Shown: piece by piece, positions 29,668-39,107 of the stretch | How the letters are laid out: each line of letters starts with the position of its first letter | Position numbering within the stretch: position 1 is the first letter of the stretch | Source of the DNA: Octadecabacter arcticus 238 | Lineage (GTDB): Bacteria; Pseudomonadota; Alphaproteobacteria; Rhodobacterales; Rhodobacteraceae | DNA length: 64,000 bases | Direction of reading: 5' to 3' | NCBI RefSeq assembly: GCF_000155735.2 | Contig: NC_020908.1 | Coordinates: 501,001 to 565,000 of the forward strand | Program-made: the position numbers and the translations under genes | The notes under the pieces: model-generated | What the model was told of the DNA's origin: nothing | Databases searched by the model: none | What the model saw: the letters and a program-made list of their open reading frames with translations, nothing else

Positions 29668-31929
29668 ATGACCCGCTTTGCAGCCCCAATTGCCGAACAA
29701 ATCTGGGACATGAAATATCGCCTTAAGGAGGGTGATGGCACCCCGATTGATATTTCTATTGAGGACACTTGGGCACGCATCGCCAAATCGCTGGCGTCTG
29801 TTGAAAAAGACCCAAAGGCGTGGGAGCCGAAGTTCTACGAGGCACTGAACGATTTCCGCTATCTTCCGGCTGGCCGCATCACCGCAGGTGCGGGCACGGA
29901 TCGCTCCGTTACATTGTTCAACTGCTTTGTCATGGGCACGATCCCAGACACGATGGGCGGCATTTTTGACGCTCTGCGCGAGGCAGCGTTGACCATGCAG
30001 CAAGGCGGCGGGATCGGGTACGATTTCTCGACCATTCGCCCCAAAGGCGCTGTGGTCAAAGGTGTGGCCGCCGATGCGTCCGGCCCGTTGTCGTTCATGG
30101 ATGTGTGGGACGCGATGTGTCGCACGATCATGTCGGCTGGATCACGACGCGGCGCGATGATGGCAACGATGCGCTGTGATCACCCAGACGTTGAGGATTT
30201 CATCACCGCCAAATCCGACGCCGCTCGCCTGCGTATGTTCAACATGTCCGTGCTGATCACTGACCCGTTTATGGAGGCCGTAAAGGCAGACAAGCCGTGG
30301 AATCTTGTGTGGGCGGGGGAGACCGTTCGCACGGTGCAAGCCCGCGCCCTGTGGGATTCGATTATGCAATCGACCTATAGCCACGCCGAACCCGGTGTCA
30401 TTTTCATCGACCGTATAAACACGATGAACAACCTCAATTACGTCGAAACCATCGCCGCCACCAATCCCTGTGGCGAACAGCCCTTGCCGCCTTACGGCGC
30501 GTGTTTGTTAGGCTCAATCAACCTCGCGCGGCTTGTGTCGAATCCGTTTACGGACACCGCGACCATTGATGATGCCGAATTGGCCGAACTGGTCGGATTG
30601 GCCGTGCGGATGATGGACAACGTGGTCGATGCCAGCAAATTCCCGCTTGAAGCGCAGGCGCGCGAGGCCGCAGCCAAACGCCGCATCGGGCTGGGCGTGA
30701 CCGGGCTGGCGGATGCATTGCTGATGACGGGCCTGCGTTATGGCTCCGAAGATGCGGCGCGTCAGACCGAGGCTTGGATGAAAGCGATCGCGCGCGCTGC
30801 GTATCTGAGCTCAGTAGACTTGGCCCGCGAAAAGGGTGCGTTCCCGTTGTTTGATGCCGACAAGTATTTGGCGTCTGGCAACATGATGCAGATGGACGAC
30901 GATGTACGGGACGCAATTCGTGAACACGGCATCCGCAACGCGCTGCTGACTTCCGTGGCCCCGACCGGCACCATCAGCCTGTATGCTGGCAATGTGTCGT
31001 CGGGGATCGAGCCTGTGTTTGCCTATGCTTACACCCGCAAAGTGCTGCAAAAGGACGGATCGCGCACCGAAGAAGAAGTCGTTGATTACGCCGTTAAGAT
31101 GTGGCGCGATCTAAAGGGTGACGCAGAGCTGCCGGATTATTTCGTCAATGCGCAGACCTTGCCGGCGATGGATCATGTGCGCATGCAGGCGGCCGCGCAA
31201 AAATGGATCGACAGCTCAATCTCGAAAACCATCAACGTGCCGGAAGATATCGATTTCCAATCGTTCAAAGACGTCTACATGGCCGCGTGGGATCAGGGCT
31301 GCAAAGGCTGCACAACCTATCGTCCAAACGAAGTGACCGGATCGGTGCTGTCCGTTTCTGGTGATACAAAACCCGAAGTCATCGCTGATGAAAACGCAGG
31401 CGACATCATCTATATGACCGAACCGCTGGACCGCCCCGGTGAATTGCACGGCCAGACCTACAAGCTCAAATGGCCCGACAGCGAACATGCGATTTACATC
31501 ACTGTGAACGACATTCTGCACCAAGGCCAGCACCGCCCGTTTGAGGTATTTATCAACTCGAAGAATATGGAACACTTCGCGTGGACAGTGGCGCTGACGC
31601 GGATGATTTCGGCAGTGTTTCGGCGCGGCGGCGATGTCTCGTTCGTTGTCGAAGAACTTAAAGCGGTGTTCGATCCGCGCGGCGGAGCATGGATGCAGGG
31701 TAAATATGTGCCGTCTATTCTGGCAGCAATCGGCGGTGTGATCGAAAAACACATGGTCGCCACGGGCTTTATGGCGGGTGAAGGCATGGGCCTAAAATCT
31801 GATCCACAGGCAGAGATCGTCAACATCAAGCCAAAGGGCAAAGCCTGCACCAGTTGTGGATCATATGAGCTGCGGATGATTGAAGGCTGCATGACCTGCG
31901 CCGATTGTGGCTATTCGAAATGCGGCTAG
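29668..31929 (+). CDS. nrdJ: Adenosylcobalamin-dependent ribonucleoside-diphosphate reductase (class II)
   Basis: A 753-residue B12-dependent enzyme making deoxyribonucleotides without needing oxygen. Cys86 in TLFNCFVMG is a likely active-site cysteine. The catalytic NPCGE motif is at residues 266-270, with Cys268 as the thiyl-radical site and Glu270 as the base, followed by GACLLGSINL. The C-terminus has a four-Cys zinc-ribbon-like tail (CTSCGSYE, CMTCADCGYSKCG) thought to carry the reducing cysteines. I see no cobalamin riboswitch upstream. No nrdAB or nrdDG genes are in this window. Confidence 0.94.
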   Translation: MTRFAAPIAEQIWDMKYRLKEGDGTPIDISIEDTWARIAKSLASVEKDPKAWEPKFYEALNDFRYLPAGRITAGAGTDRSVTLFNCFVMGTIPDTMGGIFDALREAALTMQQGGGIGYDFSTIRPKGAVVKGVAADASGPLSFMDVWDAMCRTIMSAGSRRGAMMATMRCDHPDVEDFITAKSDAARLRMFNMSVLITDPFMEAVKADKPWNLVWAGETVRTVQARALWDSIMQSTYSHAEPGVIFIDRINTMNNLNYVETIAATNPCGEQPLPPYGACLLGSINLARLVSNPFTDTATIDDAELAELVGLAVRMMDNVVDASKFPLEAQAREAAAKRRIGLGVTGLADALLMTGLRYGSEDAARQTEAWMKAIARAAYLSSVDLAREKGAFPLFDADKYLASGNMMQMDDDVRDAIREHGIRNALLTSVAPTGTISLYAGNVSSGIEPVFAYAYTRKVLQKDGSRTEEEVVDYAVKMWRDLKGDAELPDYFVNAQTLPAMDHVRMQAAAQKWIDSSISKTINVPEDIDFQSFKDVYMAAWDQGCKGCTTYRPNEVTGSVLSVSGDTKPEVIADENAGDIIYMTEPLDRPGELHGQTYKLKWPDSEHAIYITVNDILHQGQHRPFEVFINSKNMEHFAWTVALTRMISAVFRRGGDVSFVVEELKAVFDPRGGAWMQGKYVPSILAAIGGVIEKHMVATGFMAGEGMGLKSDPQAEIVNIKPKGKACTSCGSYELRMIEGCMTCADCGYSKCG

Positions 31930-32064
31930 ATTAACCATTGCACTCGCGCGGTCCGGCGCGGGTCGAAATCGCCACACTTTCACCGAAATCATTCTCCATA
32001 CGGGTCGCCAAGTGGCGGCCCGTTGTCTTATAGGATTCGCAGGACTGATAGGTTGGTGGAAAAG

Positions 32065-32976
32065 ATGCGTTTAATTGTAATGCTGTGTGCAGGCCTTATG
32101 GCGGCAAGCCCTGTAATGGCCCAAGATCGCGAAACTTTGGGTTTTGGGCGCATATTCAACAATGATTACTTCGGTGACACCCAAGACCGTTGGCGGTCCG
32201 GTTCGTATGCCTATTCTATCGTGCGTGGACCCGAATGGCAGGGGCGGGCGCCAACCGCACCGGGATCGGTTCTGGAATACCGTCTCTGATCCGAAATCAT
32301 TGCGCCATCAAAGCTGAACGGAAGCGGTTCCAACGACCGTGCCTACGTTGGCGCGGTGTCGGCGGGTCTGCACACGCACTTCTCTCGCGGCGGTGTAGAT
32401 ATCTCGACGGGCGTTGATCTTGTTGCCATTGGGCCACAGACGGGGCTGGTGGATTTACAGGATTGGTTCCACAATTTTGTCAGTGCGCCGAACATCTCAA
32501 ACGGGGTGATTGCCAATCAAGTTGGCAACTCTGTTTTCCCGACCGCGTTGGCTCAAGTTTCCTACCCTGTTCGCCTCAGCGAAAACGCATCCGTGCGTCC
32601 CTTTGTCGAGGTCCAGTACGGGGTGGAGGATTTCGTCCGCATCGGGGCGGATATTGTCATCGGCGAAATTATGCAAAACGACCTGTGGTTGCGGGATAGC
32701 CCGACCGGACAACTATATGCAGGGGTCGAAAGTGGTCAGCCTGGCATTGGTTTTATCGTTGGGGCTGACTATGCGGTCATCGGTGACAGTGCTTATTTCC
32801 CAGCAAGTTTTGGCACCGTGGCACAGGACGAACGGTTCCGTGCACGTGCCGGTATGCACTGGCGTCTTGGTGACAACATTTCCTACTTCTATGGCGTCAC
32901 TTATCTGAGTGAAGAATACGTCGGACAACCAGAGGGTCAGATCGTTGGATCCCTGAAGCTGAATTTCAGCTTTTGA
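32065..32976 (+). pseudogene. LpxR-like (lipid A deacylase family) outer-membrane protein with in-frame stop
   Basis: One frame of 304 codons interrupted by a TGA at 32287-32289. It begins with a good signal peptide (MRLIVMLCAGLMAASPVMA), then GRIFNNDYFGDTQDRWRSGSY, which matches the start of LpxR/DUF2219 barrels. After the stop, the same frame continues with NGSGSNDRAYVGAVSAGLHT, alternating strand-like segments, and ends with a terminal Phe (KLNFSF), as in outer-membrane beta-barrels. Relatives have a charged residue at the stop, so CGA to TGA is likely. The deacylase role is by family resemblance only. Confidence 0.72.
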
Positions 32977-33091
32977 ATAAATAGTTAGCGATCGACCTTA
33001 AAGTAACTTGATCGGCGTGAATCCGCTCTTTATTGTTTTTGTTAGAACCCTGCACACAGAGGCGGGGCAAAGACAGAGGCAGATAACAGGT

Positions 33092-34156
33092 ATGAAAACG
33101 GGCTTTCATGGCACGTTTGTCATTTCCTGGTCGCAGACGGAACTTGATGGGTTCTGGTCCGCTCCGCTTGAAAACTTGCGGGTGGGCACGGCTTGGGGCT
33201 GGACGGGCGAAGCGGTCAGGGTTGATGGGCCCGCGGGAGTTTTACCATTGGGCACTGCAGTGGGCGAGGCGGACATCCGCAAGCGTGCGGCGATGTCTGT
33301 GCGGCGGTTGTTGAAGGCCGTAGAAACAAAAACCACGCGGCTGGATCTTGTCGAATTCGACGACCAAGCATTCGATCAATCTTTTACTGTGACGGACGGG
33401 CGCGACACATTGACTGTGACGCTGATCGATGGCGCGACGCCATTGGCGCGGCTGTGCATGTTTGTCGGTGAAATCCCTCCGCGCGCGACGGACCTCTGGA
33501 TCGTGAACCACACAGTTGACCTGAATTCACGTGACCAGAATCACGACCCCGCGGGCGGTGTGATTTGTTTCACCCCCGGCACGATGATCCGCACCGGCGA
33601 TGGCGTGATGCGGGTCGAAGACATCAACGAGGGTACGAAAGTTCAAACCAAGGACAACGGCTGTCAGGAAGTTTTGTGGACAGGGTCGCGGCGGGTTACC
33701 GGTGCGCGGCTCTATGCGACACCACATCTGTGCCCGATCCGCCTAAGGGCCGGTTCATTGGACAACGATGTGCCCGATGCCGGCCTGCTTGTCAGCCCGG
33801 ATCACCGCGTGATGGTCAGGGGCGCGCGGGCGCAGGCGTTGTTTAACACTGACGAAGTGTTGGTCACGGCGCGTGATTTGGTGAACGACACGTCAATATA
33901 CGTCGATCGCTCCATGCGCGAAGTCCATTATATTCACATGCTTTTGCCAAGCCATGAGGTTGTTTTTGCCAATGGCGTGGAAAGCGAGAGTTTTCATCCA
34001 GCAAGCGCTGGTCTGGACCACCTCGGCGACAGCGACTGCGCACGTCTGTTTGCGCAAGTGCCCGACATCCAAGCCGACGTAAATTCCTACGGCGCCTATG
34101 CCCGCCGCGTTGTGTCCGCATCAGAGGCCGCAATCCTACGTTATGATGCCGCCTGA
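33092..34156 (+). CDS. Hint-domain (Hedgehog/intein-like) protein
   Basis: A 354-residue protein with a Hint domain in the second half. It begins at Cys159 in ICFTPGTMIRTGDG, continues through VEDINEGTKVQTKDNG and SPDHRVMVRG, and ends with an HEVVFANGVESESFHP segment. Such Hint proteins are abundant in Rhodobacterales. The Cys suggests possible self-cleavage, but the function is not known. The N-terminal 150 residues are family-specific. I chose the ATG at 33092, because the longer frame lacks a plausible ribosome-binding site and adds an unconserved stretch. Confidence 0.8.
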   Translation: MKTGFHGTFVISWSQTELDGFWSAPLENLRVGTAWGWTGEAVRVDGPAGVLPLGTAVGEADIRKRAAMSVRRLLKAVETKTTRLDLVEFDDQAFDQSFTVTDGRDTLTVTLIDGATPLARLCMFVGEIPPRATDLWIVNHTVDLNSRDQNHDPAGGVICFTPGTMIRTGDGVMRVEDINEGTKVQTKDNGCQEVLWTGSRRVTGARLYATPHLCPIRLRAGSLDNDVPDAGLLVSPDHRVMVRGARAQALFNTDEVLVTARDLVNDTSIYVDRSMREVHYIHMLLPSHEVVFANGVESESFHPASAGLDHLGDSDCARLFAQVPDIQADVNSYGAYARRVVSASEAAILRYDAA

Positions 34157-34189
34157 CCTGACATGGGGTCGTGTGAGACATCTTCCGGA

Positions 34190-34226
34190 GCCTCCGGCGG
34201 GGATATTTTCGCGACAAAGGCAAGAC
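34190..34226 (+). repeat. Intergenic repeat with GGGATATTTT motif, copy 2
   Basis: Reads GCCTCCGGCGGGGATATTTT followed by CGCGACAAAGGCAAGAC. It is nearly identical over about 36 bases to the copy at 42459-42493, and shares its core with the inverted copy at 29042. It lies just after the Hint-protein gene. Confidence 0.7.
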
Positions 34227-34345
34227 CAAGTACCTGTGTGTGTTGACAGGTCCCAGACTCGCGCGTAATGCAGCCTTTCAATTGGTGTTGGTGGTTCCCG
34301 CAAGGGAGTGCCTGTCGGGGGTTCGCCCCAAAGGACAACGCCCTT

Positions 34346-34421
34346 CAGCGCTTCTCAGCCCGAACCGTTAGGTGAAAAGTTGGAAGGCATACAGCGCTTC
34401 TCAATCCGAACCATCAGGTGA
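34346..34421 (+). repeat. Tandem 30-bp direct repeats in the rpsD leader
   Basis: Two copies of a 30-base unit beginning CAGCGCTTCTCA and ending CAGGTGA or TAGGTGA lie at 34346-34375 and 34392-34421, spaced 46 bases start to start, 44 bases before the rpsD start. They differ at about four positions. The rest of the 34157-34464 gap holds the GGGATATTTT repeat, but no gene that I recognise. A regulatory role for rpsD is possible but untested. Confidence 0.55.
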
Positions 34422-34464
34422 GGATAAATTGAGGAGGCACAATATAGAATGAAGGAGATCAGCC

Positions 34465-35085
34465 GTGACCAAACGCACGTCTGCCAAGTATAAAATTGAC
34501 CGCCGGATGGGTGAAAACATCTGGGGTCGTCCGAAATCCCCCGTCAACCGTCGTGAATACGGCCCCGGCCAGCACGGCCAGCGCCGTAAGGGCAAATTGT
34601 CCGACTTCGGTATGCAGCTGCGCGCCAAGCAGAAGCTTAAGGGTTACTACGGCGACTTGACTGAAAAGCAATTCCGCAAGATCTTTACCGAAGCTGAACG
34701 TGTCAAAGGCGACACTGGTGAAAATCTGATTGGCTTGCTTGAGCGTCGTCTCGACGCTGTTGTGTACCGTGCCAAGTTCGTGCCGACTGTTTTTGCAGCG
34801 CGCCAGTTCGTGAACCACGGCCACGTCACAGTGAACGGCAAGAAGGTTAACATCCCGTCTTACCGCGTCAAAGAAGGCGACATCATCGAAGTTCGCGACA
34901 GCTCCAAGCAGAACGTGGCCGTCCTTGACGCCATCGGTTTGGCGGAACGCGATGTACCCGATTACATGGATGTCGATCATTCCAAGATGTCCGCAACGTT
35001 CGTGCGCACACCTGGTCTTGGCGATGTGCCATATCCAGTGATGATGGAACCGAACCTTGTGATCGAATATTACGCTCAGAACTAA
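34465..35085 (+). CDS. rpsD: 30S ribosomal protein S4
   Basis: A 206-residue primary rRNA-binding protein of the small subunit. It starts with GTG after a good AAGGAG ribosome-binding site, and reads [20 protein letters not shown] as in alphaproteobacterial S4. The S4 RNA-binding domain ([14 protein letters not shown], then [18 protein letters not shown]) lies at about residues 95-160. It is a single-gene unit with its own leader repeats and a strong terminator, rather than being in a large ribosomal operon. Confidence 0.97.
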   Translation: MTKRTSAKYKIDRRMGENIWGRPKSPVNRREYGPGQHGQRRKGKLSDFGMQLRAKQKLKGYYGDLTEKQFRKIFTEAERVKGDTGENLIGLLERRLDAVVYRAKFVPTVFAARQFVNHGHVTVNGKKVNIPSYRVKEGDIIEVRDSSKQNVAVLDAIGLAERDVPDYMDVDHSKMSATFVRTPGLGDVPYPVMMEPNLVIEYYAQN

Positions 35086-35111
35086 TCGTTCACTGAGCCT
35101 AGTTTTGGAAA

Positions 35112-35137
35112 GCCGCCCCAGACAGGGGCGGCTTTTT
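35112..35137 (+). terminator. Rho-independent terminator of rpsD
   Basis: Stem GCCGCCCC/GGGGCGGC with loop AGACA followed by TTTTTT, starting 26 bases after the rpsD stop. Confidence 0.92.
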
Positions 35138-35226
35138 TCGTTTGAGATCCAGGACGCGTAGGTTGACGTCTGGTCTTGACCGCAACGCCGCATTAGAAGG
35201 ACACAGACGCTTAGAGGATTGAGATC

Positions 35227-36324
35227 ATGAGTAAGATCAAACCGCAGCCGGGAATTATGGACATTGCGCTTTATCAAGGCGGCAAGTCCCATGTGGATGG
35301 TGTTGAAAACGTTCTGAAACTGTCGTCCAACGAGAACCCGTTCGGGCCGTCGGACGCAGCCAAAGAGGCGATGGTGCGCGCATCCCACACCTTGCACCGC
35401 TACCCGTCCACCGATCATGCCAGCCTGCGCAAAGCGATTTCAGATGTTTGGGCGCTCGATCCTGCTCGGATCATCTGCGGCAATGGGTCGGGTGAGATTT
35501 TGATGATGATCGCGCAGGCCTTTGCGGGCAAAGGCGATGAAGTGCTTTTCACTGAACACGGCTTTGCAATGTATCCGATCTACGCAAACGCCAACGGAGC
35601 GAAGCCTGTCGTTGTGCCCGAACGTGAACGCGTCGTGGATGTTGACGCGCTGCTGGCGGCCTGCACCAAGAAAACTAAAGTTGTCTATATCGCCAATCCA
35701 GCGAACCCCACCGGCACCATGATCGGTGCAGCTGATCTGGAACGTCTGGTGGACGGTTTGCCCGAGAGTGCGATTCTTGTGCTGGATGGGGCCTATGCGG
35801 AATACGTGGATGGCTATGATGCAGGTAAGTCGCTGGTAGAAAGCCGCAACAACGTCATCATGACGCGCACGTTTTCCAAGATTTATGGTCTTGGCGGACT
35901 GCGCATTGGCTATGGCTATGGCAGCCAAGAGATTATTGACACATTGATGCGCATTCGTGGTCCGTTCAATCTGTCCGCCCCCGCACTGGCCGCAGCCGAA
36001 GCCGCCATGCGCGACGTGGCCCACACCGAAAAGTGCCGCACAGACAATGCCAAACAACGAGACTGGATGGCGGGGGCATTGGCCGAATTGGGGCTTCCGT
36101 CAGATACCTCTACTGCGAACTTTATCCTTGTTCGATTTGCCTCGGAGGACGAAGCGAAAGCCTGCAACGATCACCTTATGACGCAGGGAATTCTGGTGCG
36201 TTTGGTGGGTGGTTACGGCTTGCCCAATTGCCTACGGATCACCGTCGGCGATGAGGCATCCTGCCGCCGCGTCGTGCATGCCATTGGGCAATTCAAAGGC
36301 GCCAAAAAGGATGTGACCGCATGA
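35227..36324 (+). CDS. hisC: Histidinol-phosphate aminotransferase (HisC-type, may also serve aromatic amino acids)
   Basis: A 365-residue class I/II PLP aminotransferase of the HisC family. Conserved parts are [11 protein letters not shown] near the N-terminus, NPANPTGT, the Asp-Tyr pair in LDGAYAEYV and the PLP-binding Lys218 in [16 protein letters not shown]. It converts imidazole-acetol phosphate to histidinol phosphate. Because it is coupled by a four-base overlap to the prephenate/arogenate dehydrogenase gene and not to other his genes, it may act on prephenate or tyrosine precursors as well. That is inference from position. Confidence 0.9.
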   Translation: MSKIKPQPGIMDIALYQGGKSHVDGVENVLKLSSNENPFGPSDAAKEAMVRASHTLHRYPSTDHASLRKAISDVWALDPARIICGNGSGEILMMIAQAFAGKGDEVLFTEHGFAMYPIYANANGAKPVVVPERERVVDVDALLAACTKKTKVVYIANPANPTGTMIGAADLERLVDGLPESAILVLDGAYAEYVDGYDAGKSLVESRNNVIMTRTFSKIYGLGGLRIGYGYGSQEIIDTLMRIRGPFNLSAPALAAAEAAMRDVAHTEKCRTDNAKQRDWMAGALAELGLPSDTSTANFILVRFASEDEAKACNDHLMTQGILVRLVGGYGLPNCLRITVGDEASCRRVVHAIGQFKGAKKDVTA

Positions 36325-37238
36325 CCGTGATGTACAACCGCGTGGCACTTATCGGCCTTGGCTTGATCGCCTCTTCGATGTTTTGGGCGATGAAACGTGC
36401 AGACGTGGTGGGCGAAGTCACTGGCTATGCGCGATCATCCGACACCCGCGATGTGGCCCGCGAAATCGGGCTTTGTGATCGCGTTTGCGACAGCGCGGCA
36501 GACGCTGTTGCGGGCGCAGATCTGATCATCTTGTGTGTGCCCATTGGCGTAATGGCCGACGTCACGCGTGAGATTTCCGGCATGCTGAAACCGGGCGCGG
36601 TGTTGACGGACGTGGGGTCGGTCAAACGTGCGGTGATCAATGCGGTTGAACCGCATGTCCCGGACGGGGTCCACTTTATCCCCGGACACCCCTTGGCGGG
36701 CACCGAACAATCGGGCCCGCGATCCGGTTTTGCTGAACTTTTCGACAACCGCTGGTGCTTGCTGACGCCCAACGGTGCGGACGCAACTGAAGTCAAAAAG
36801 TTGCGCACATTCTGGCAAGAGCTGGGCTCAAACGTTGACGAGATGGACGCGGATCACCACGATCTGGTTCTCGCCGTGACGTCGCACACGCCGCACTTGA
36901 TTGCATACACGATGGTTGGCGTCGCTGATGATCTAAGCCGCGTCACAGATACTGAGGTTGTTAATTTCTCGGCCGCAGGTTTTCGCGATTTTACCCGAAT
37001 TGCCGCATCCGATCCGACAATGTGGCGTGATGTGTTCCTGAACAACAAAGACGCCACCTTGGAAATTCTGGGCCGTTTCACTGAAGAATTGTTCGCATTG
37101 CAACGGGCGATCCGGCAAGGCGACGGTGAACACTTGCATGATTATTTCACCCGAACCCGCGCAATCCGACGCGGCATTATCGAAGCAGGGCAAGACACGG
37201 ATGTCCCGAACTTCGGTCGAAATCCGGTCAGGAAATAA
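36321..37238 (+). CDS. tyrA: Prephenate/arogenate dehydrogenase
   Basis: A 305-residue dehydrogenase for tyrosine biosynthesis. The N-terminal Rossmann motif is [12 protein letters not shown], followed by [14 protein letters not shown] and [11 protein letters not shown]. The substrate-binding His lies in [18 protein letters not shown] and another in [11 protein letters not shown], as in TyrA enzymes. No chorismate mutase or ACT domain is present. It overlaps hisC by four bases (ATGA). Whether it prefers prephenate or arogenate cannot be read from the sequence. Confidence 0.92.
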   Translation: MTVMYNRVALIGLGLIASSMFWAMKRADVVGEVTGYARSSDTRDVAREIGLCDRVCDSAADAVAGADLIILCVPIGVMADVTREISGMLKPGAVLTDVGSVKRAVINAVEPHVPDGVHFIPGHPLAGTEQSGPRSGFAELFDNRWCLLTPNGADATEVKKLRTFWQELGSNVDEMDADHHDLVLAVTSHTPHLIAYTMVGVADDLSRVTDTEVVNFSAAGFRDFTRIAASDPTMWRDVFLNNKDATLEILGRFTEELFALQRAIRQGDGEHLHDYFTRTRAIRRGIIEAGQDTDVPNFGRNPVRK

Positions 37239-37261
37239 AAGGTGTTGTAACGAGTATCACC

Positions 37262-37460
37262 ATGTTTTTGGCCAACGCTGTTAGTTCCCAAGACACCCGT
37301 CCGATTGCCCGTGATGCTGCGGCGGCTGAAGACTGATTTTTGGCGTCATCATCGATACAAGCGATCGCGCAATCACGGCGCCCCGAACACCGCACGCCAG
37401 CGGTGCGCGGCTTTCCGAATATGCCAGTGGGCGGGCGATTGATATCGCCGATAGGCTAAC
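37262..37460 (+). pseudogene. Possible remnant of an extensin-like (peptidase M15-fold) gene
   Basis: The 220-base gap between tyrA and the DUF2125 gene contains, on the plus strand, a short open segment reading APRTPHASGARLSEYASG then RAIDIADRL. This resembles the GARxSEHAxGxAIDI signature of extensin-like C-terminal domains, except that the family His is a Tyr here. A short upstream frame (MFLANAVSSQDTRPIARD) ends at a TGA in a different frame. Extensin-family genes often follow tyrA in Rhodobacterales, which is why I suspect a deleted copy. Evidence is thin. Confidence 0.3.
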
Positions 37461-38451
37461 GCAGCAGCGGGGCCGGACCCAGTGCAAACCCGCCAAGGGC
37501 CATTTCGCCGTTCACAATTGACAATGTAACAGTCAGCGTATCGGGGATATGCGGTGTTTCATCAAAGTTGTTGGCGATTTCCGTCACGAGGAAAATGCGG
37601 TCGTCTTCTAGCACCCCTGATGCCACCGCCAAATCTAACGCCTGTTGCCAATTGCGCGCCGTAATCGTGATGGAGCCGTCCAACACACCAGCCTCATCTG
37701 GCGACACGTCGCCAATGACGGACACTGACATATCGCCCCACGCCAGCGCCAATTCCTTGATGCTGAGGGTGGTGATCGACAATAACCCAGCGTCGGCGCT
37801 GTTCAGCGCAATCGGTTCGGAAAGTGTGACGTCGCTGTCAAGACGCAGGCTTTGAATGATCGGCGGCTGCAGGTTTTGCGGATCAATTGAATTGCGGATG
37901 TTTTCGGGCAAGACAATTGAGCGCGCCTCAAAGAAAACGTCATAAGACTGGGTCGTGTCGGGGGTCAGGCGCATGGCGGCAAACAACCGTGCCAGCGCCA
38001 GTTCAGCGCCATCTTCGGTGCGTAACCGAGGGTTCAGCAATTCCAGTTCGGCTTGCTGGACCGCCAACGCCGCGCTTGCACTGACGCGGCCGCTTGCAAC
38101 CATTTCGTTGGTGAACAGCGTATAACGGTCGCCGTCGATGACGAAAACCTGTTCTTCGGGAAAGTAAGCCCGCACGTTGTTGGGCTGATATGAGAGCGCG
38201 AGGAGCTGAAGTATCGGGGTTTCCCAACGCACTCCTGCAATCGGGTCTTCGACCACAAGGTCGGTCACGGTCGTGTCAAAACGCGACGGAAATCCGCGCG
38301 TCGCAAGCGAGGTGTAGGTCACATTCATCTCGCCCGCGTCGACTTGCACGATCGCATCCGTCAAGCGGGATTGGATTTGCGATCTGCCGACGAACCAATA
38401 CCCACCATAAAGCGTGGCCAGAACGAGGACGAGAGCGATAAGTTTACGCAT
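37456..38451 (-). CDS. DUF2125 family exported protein
   Basis: A 331-residue protein with an N-terminal signal or anchor segment (LIALVLVLATLYGGYWFV) followed by strand-rich sequence (TVTDLVVEDPIAGVRWETP, LLALSYQPNNVRAYFP). This is the pattern of DUF2125, a family with no known function that probably lies in the periplasm attached to the inner membrane. I prefer the ATG at 38451, because a GAAAG ribosome-binding site sits about eight bases upstream, over the GTG five codons earlier. It is divergent from the ChaC-like gene. Confidence 0.8.
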   Translation of the reverse strand: MRKLIALVLVLATLYGGYWFVGRSQIQSRLTDAIVQVDAGEMNVTYTSLATRGFPSRFDTTVTDLVVEDPIAGVRWETPILQLLALSYQPNNVRAYFPEEQVFVIDGDRYTLFTNEMVASGRVSASAALAVQQAELELLNPRLRTEDGAELALARLFAAMRLTPDTTQSYDVFFEARSIVLPENIRNSIDPQNLQPPIIQSLRLDSDVTLSEPIALNSADAGLLSITTLSIKELALAWGDMSVSVIGDVSPDEAGVLDGSITITARNWQQALDLAVASGVLEDDRIFLVTEIANNFDETPHIPDTLTVTLSIVNGEMALGGFALGPAPLLR

Positions 38452-38516
38452 TTTTTGGTCTTTCACCGATCAGTTGATTGGTGTTTAGATGAGCCACAAT
38501 GAAAGGGCCATAACTG

Positions 38517-39038
38517 ATGACAATGTGGGTGTTCGGATACGGATCTTTGCTGTGGAACCCGGGGTTCGAACCTGTGGAAACCGTCACGGCGACGTTGTCG
38601 GGCTATCATCGCAGTTTTTGTATGTTGTCGATCCATCATCGTGGGTCCGTCGAACAGCCGGGCTTGGTTCTGGCCTTGGACGCTGGCGACGCGATTTGCA
38701 CTGGCGTTGCGTTTCGGGTGGCTGTCGCCGACGAGGTCCGCGTGTTGGCCGAATTGCGCGAGCGCGAACTGATTTCAAGTGCATACGAAGAAGCGCATTT
38801 GCCTCTGGCCCTTAAAGATGGCCGCGACGTGCAAGCTTTGGCTTACGTCATCAATCGCAACCACGAACAATACTGCCAATTTGATCTCGAACACCAAGCG
38901 CAGATGATTGCGCGATCCGTTGGCGGGCGCGGCCCGAACCCTGAATATTTATACAATACCGCCGACCATCTAGTGAAAATGGGCATTCACGACCCCGATA
39001 TGGCATGGCTAGTCGAAAGAGTGCGGGTATTGACGTGA
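38517..39038 (+). CDS. Gamma-glutamylcyclotransferase, ChaC-like
   Basis: A 173-residue protein of the ChaC family, which degrades glutathione or other gamma-glutamyl peptides to 5-oxoproline. The N-terminal substrate-binding loop reads WVFGYGSLLWNPGF. The candidate catalytic Glu lies in the LRERELISSAYEE region, and YNTADHLVKMGIHDPDM matches the family C-terminus. It ends about 70 bases before the MotA/TolQ-like gene and may be transcribed with it. Confidence 0.87.
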   Translation: MTMWVFGYGSLLWNPGFEPVETVTATLSGYHRSFCMLSIHHRGSVEQPGLVLALDAGDAICTGVAFRVAVADEVRVLAELRERELISSAYEEAHLPLALKDGRDVQALAYVINRNHEQYCQFDLEHQAQMIARSVGGRGPNPEYLYNTADHLVKMGIHDPDMAWLVERVRVLT

Positions 39039-39107
39039 AATTGGTTGGGGTTTGCGCCCCAAACCCCTATTGTAATGTATAACAACAACAAAGAGGTGCC
39101 CGATCCC

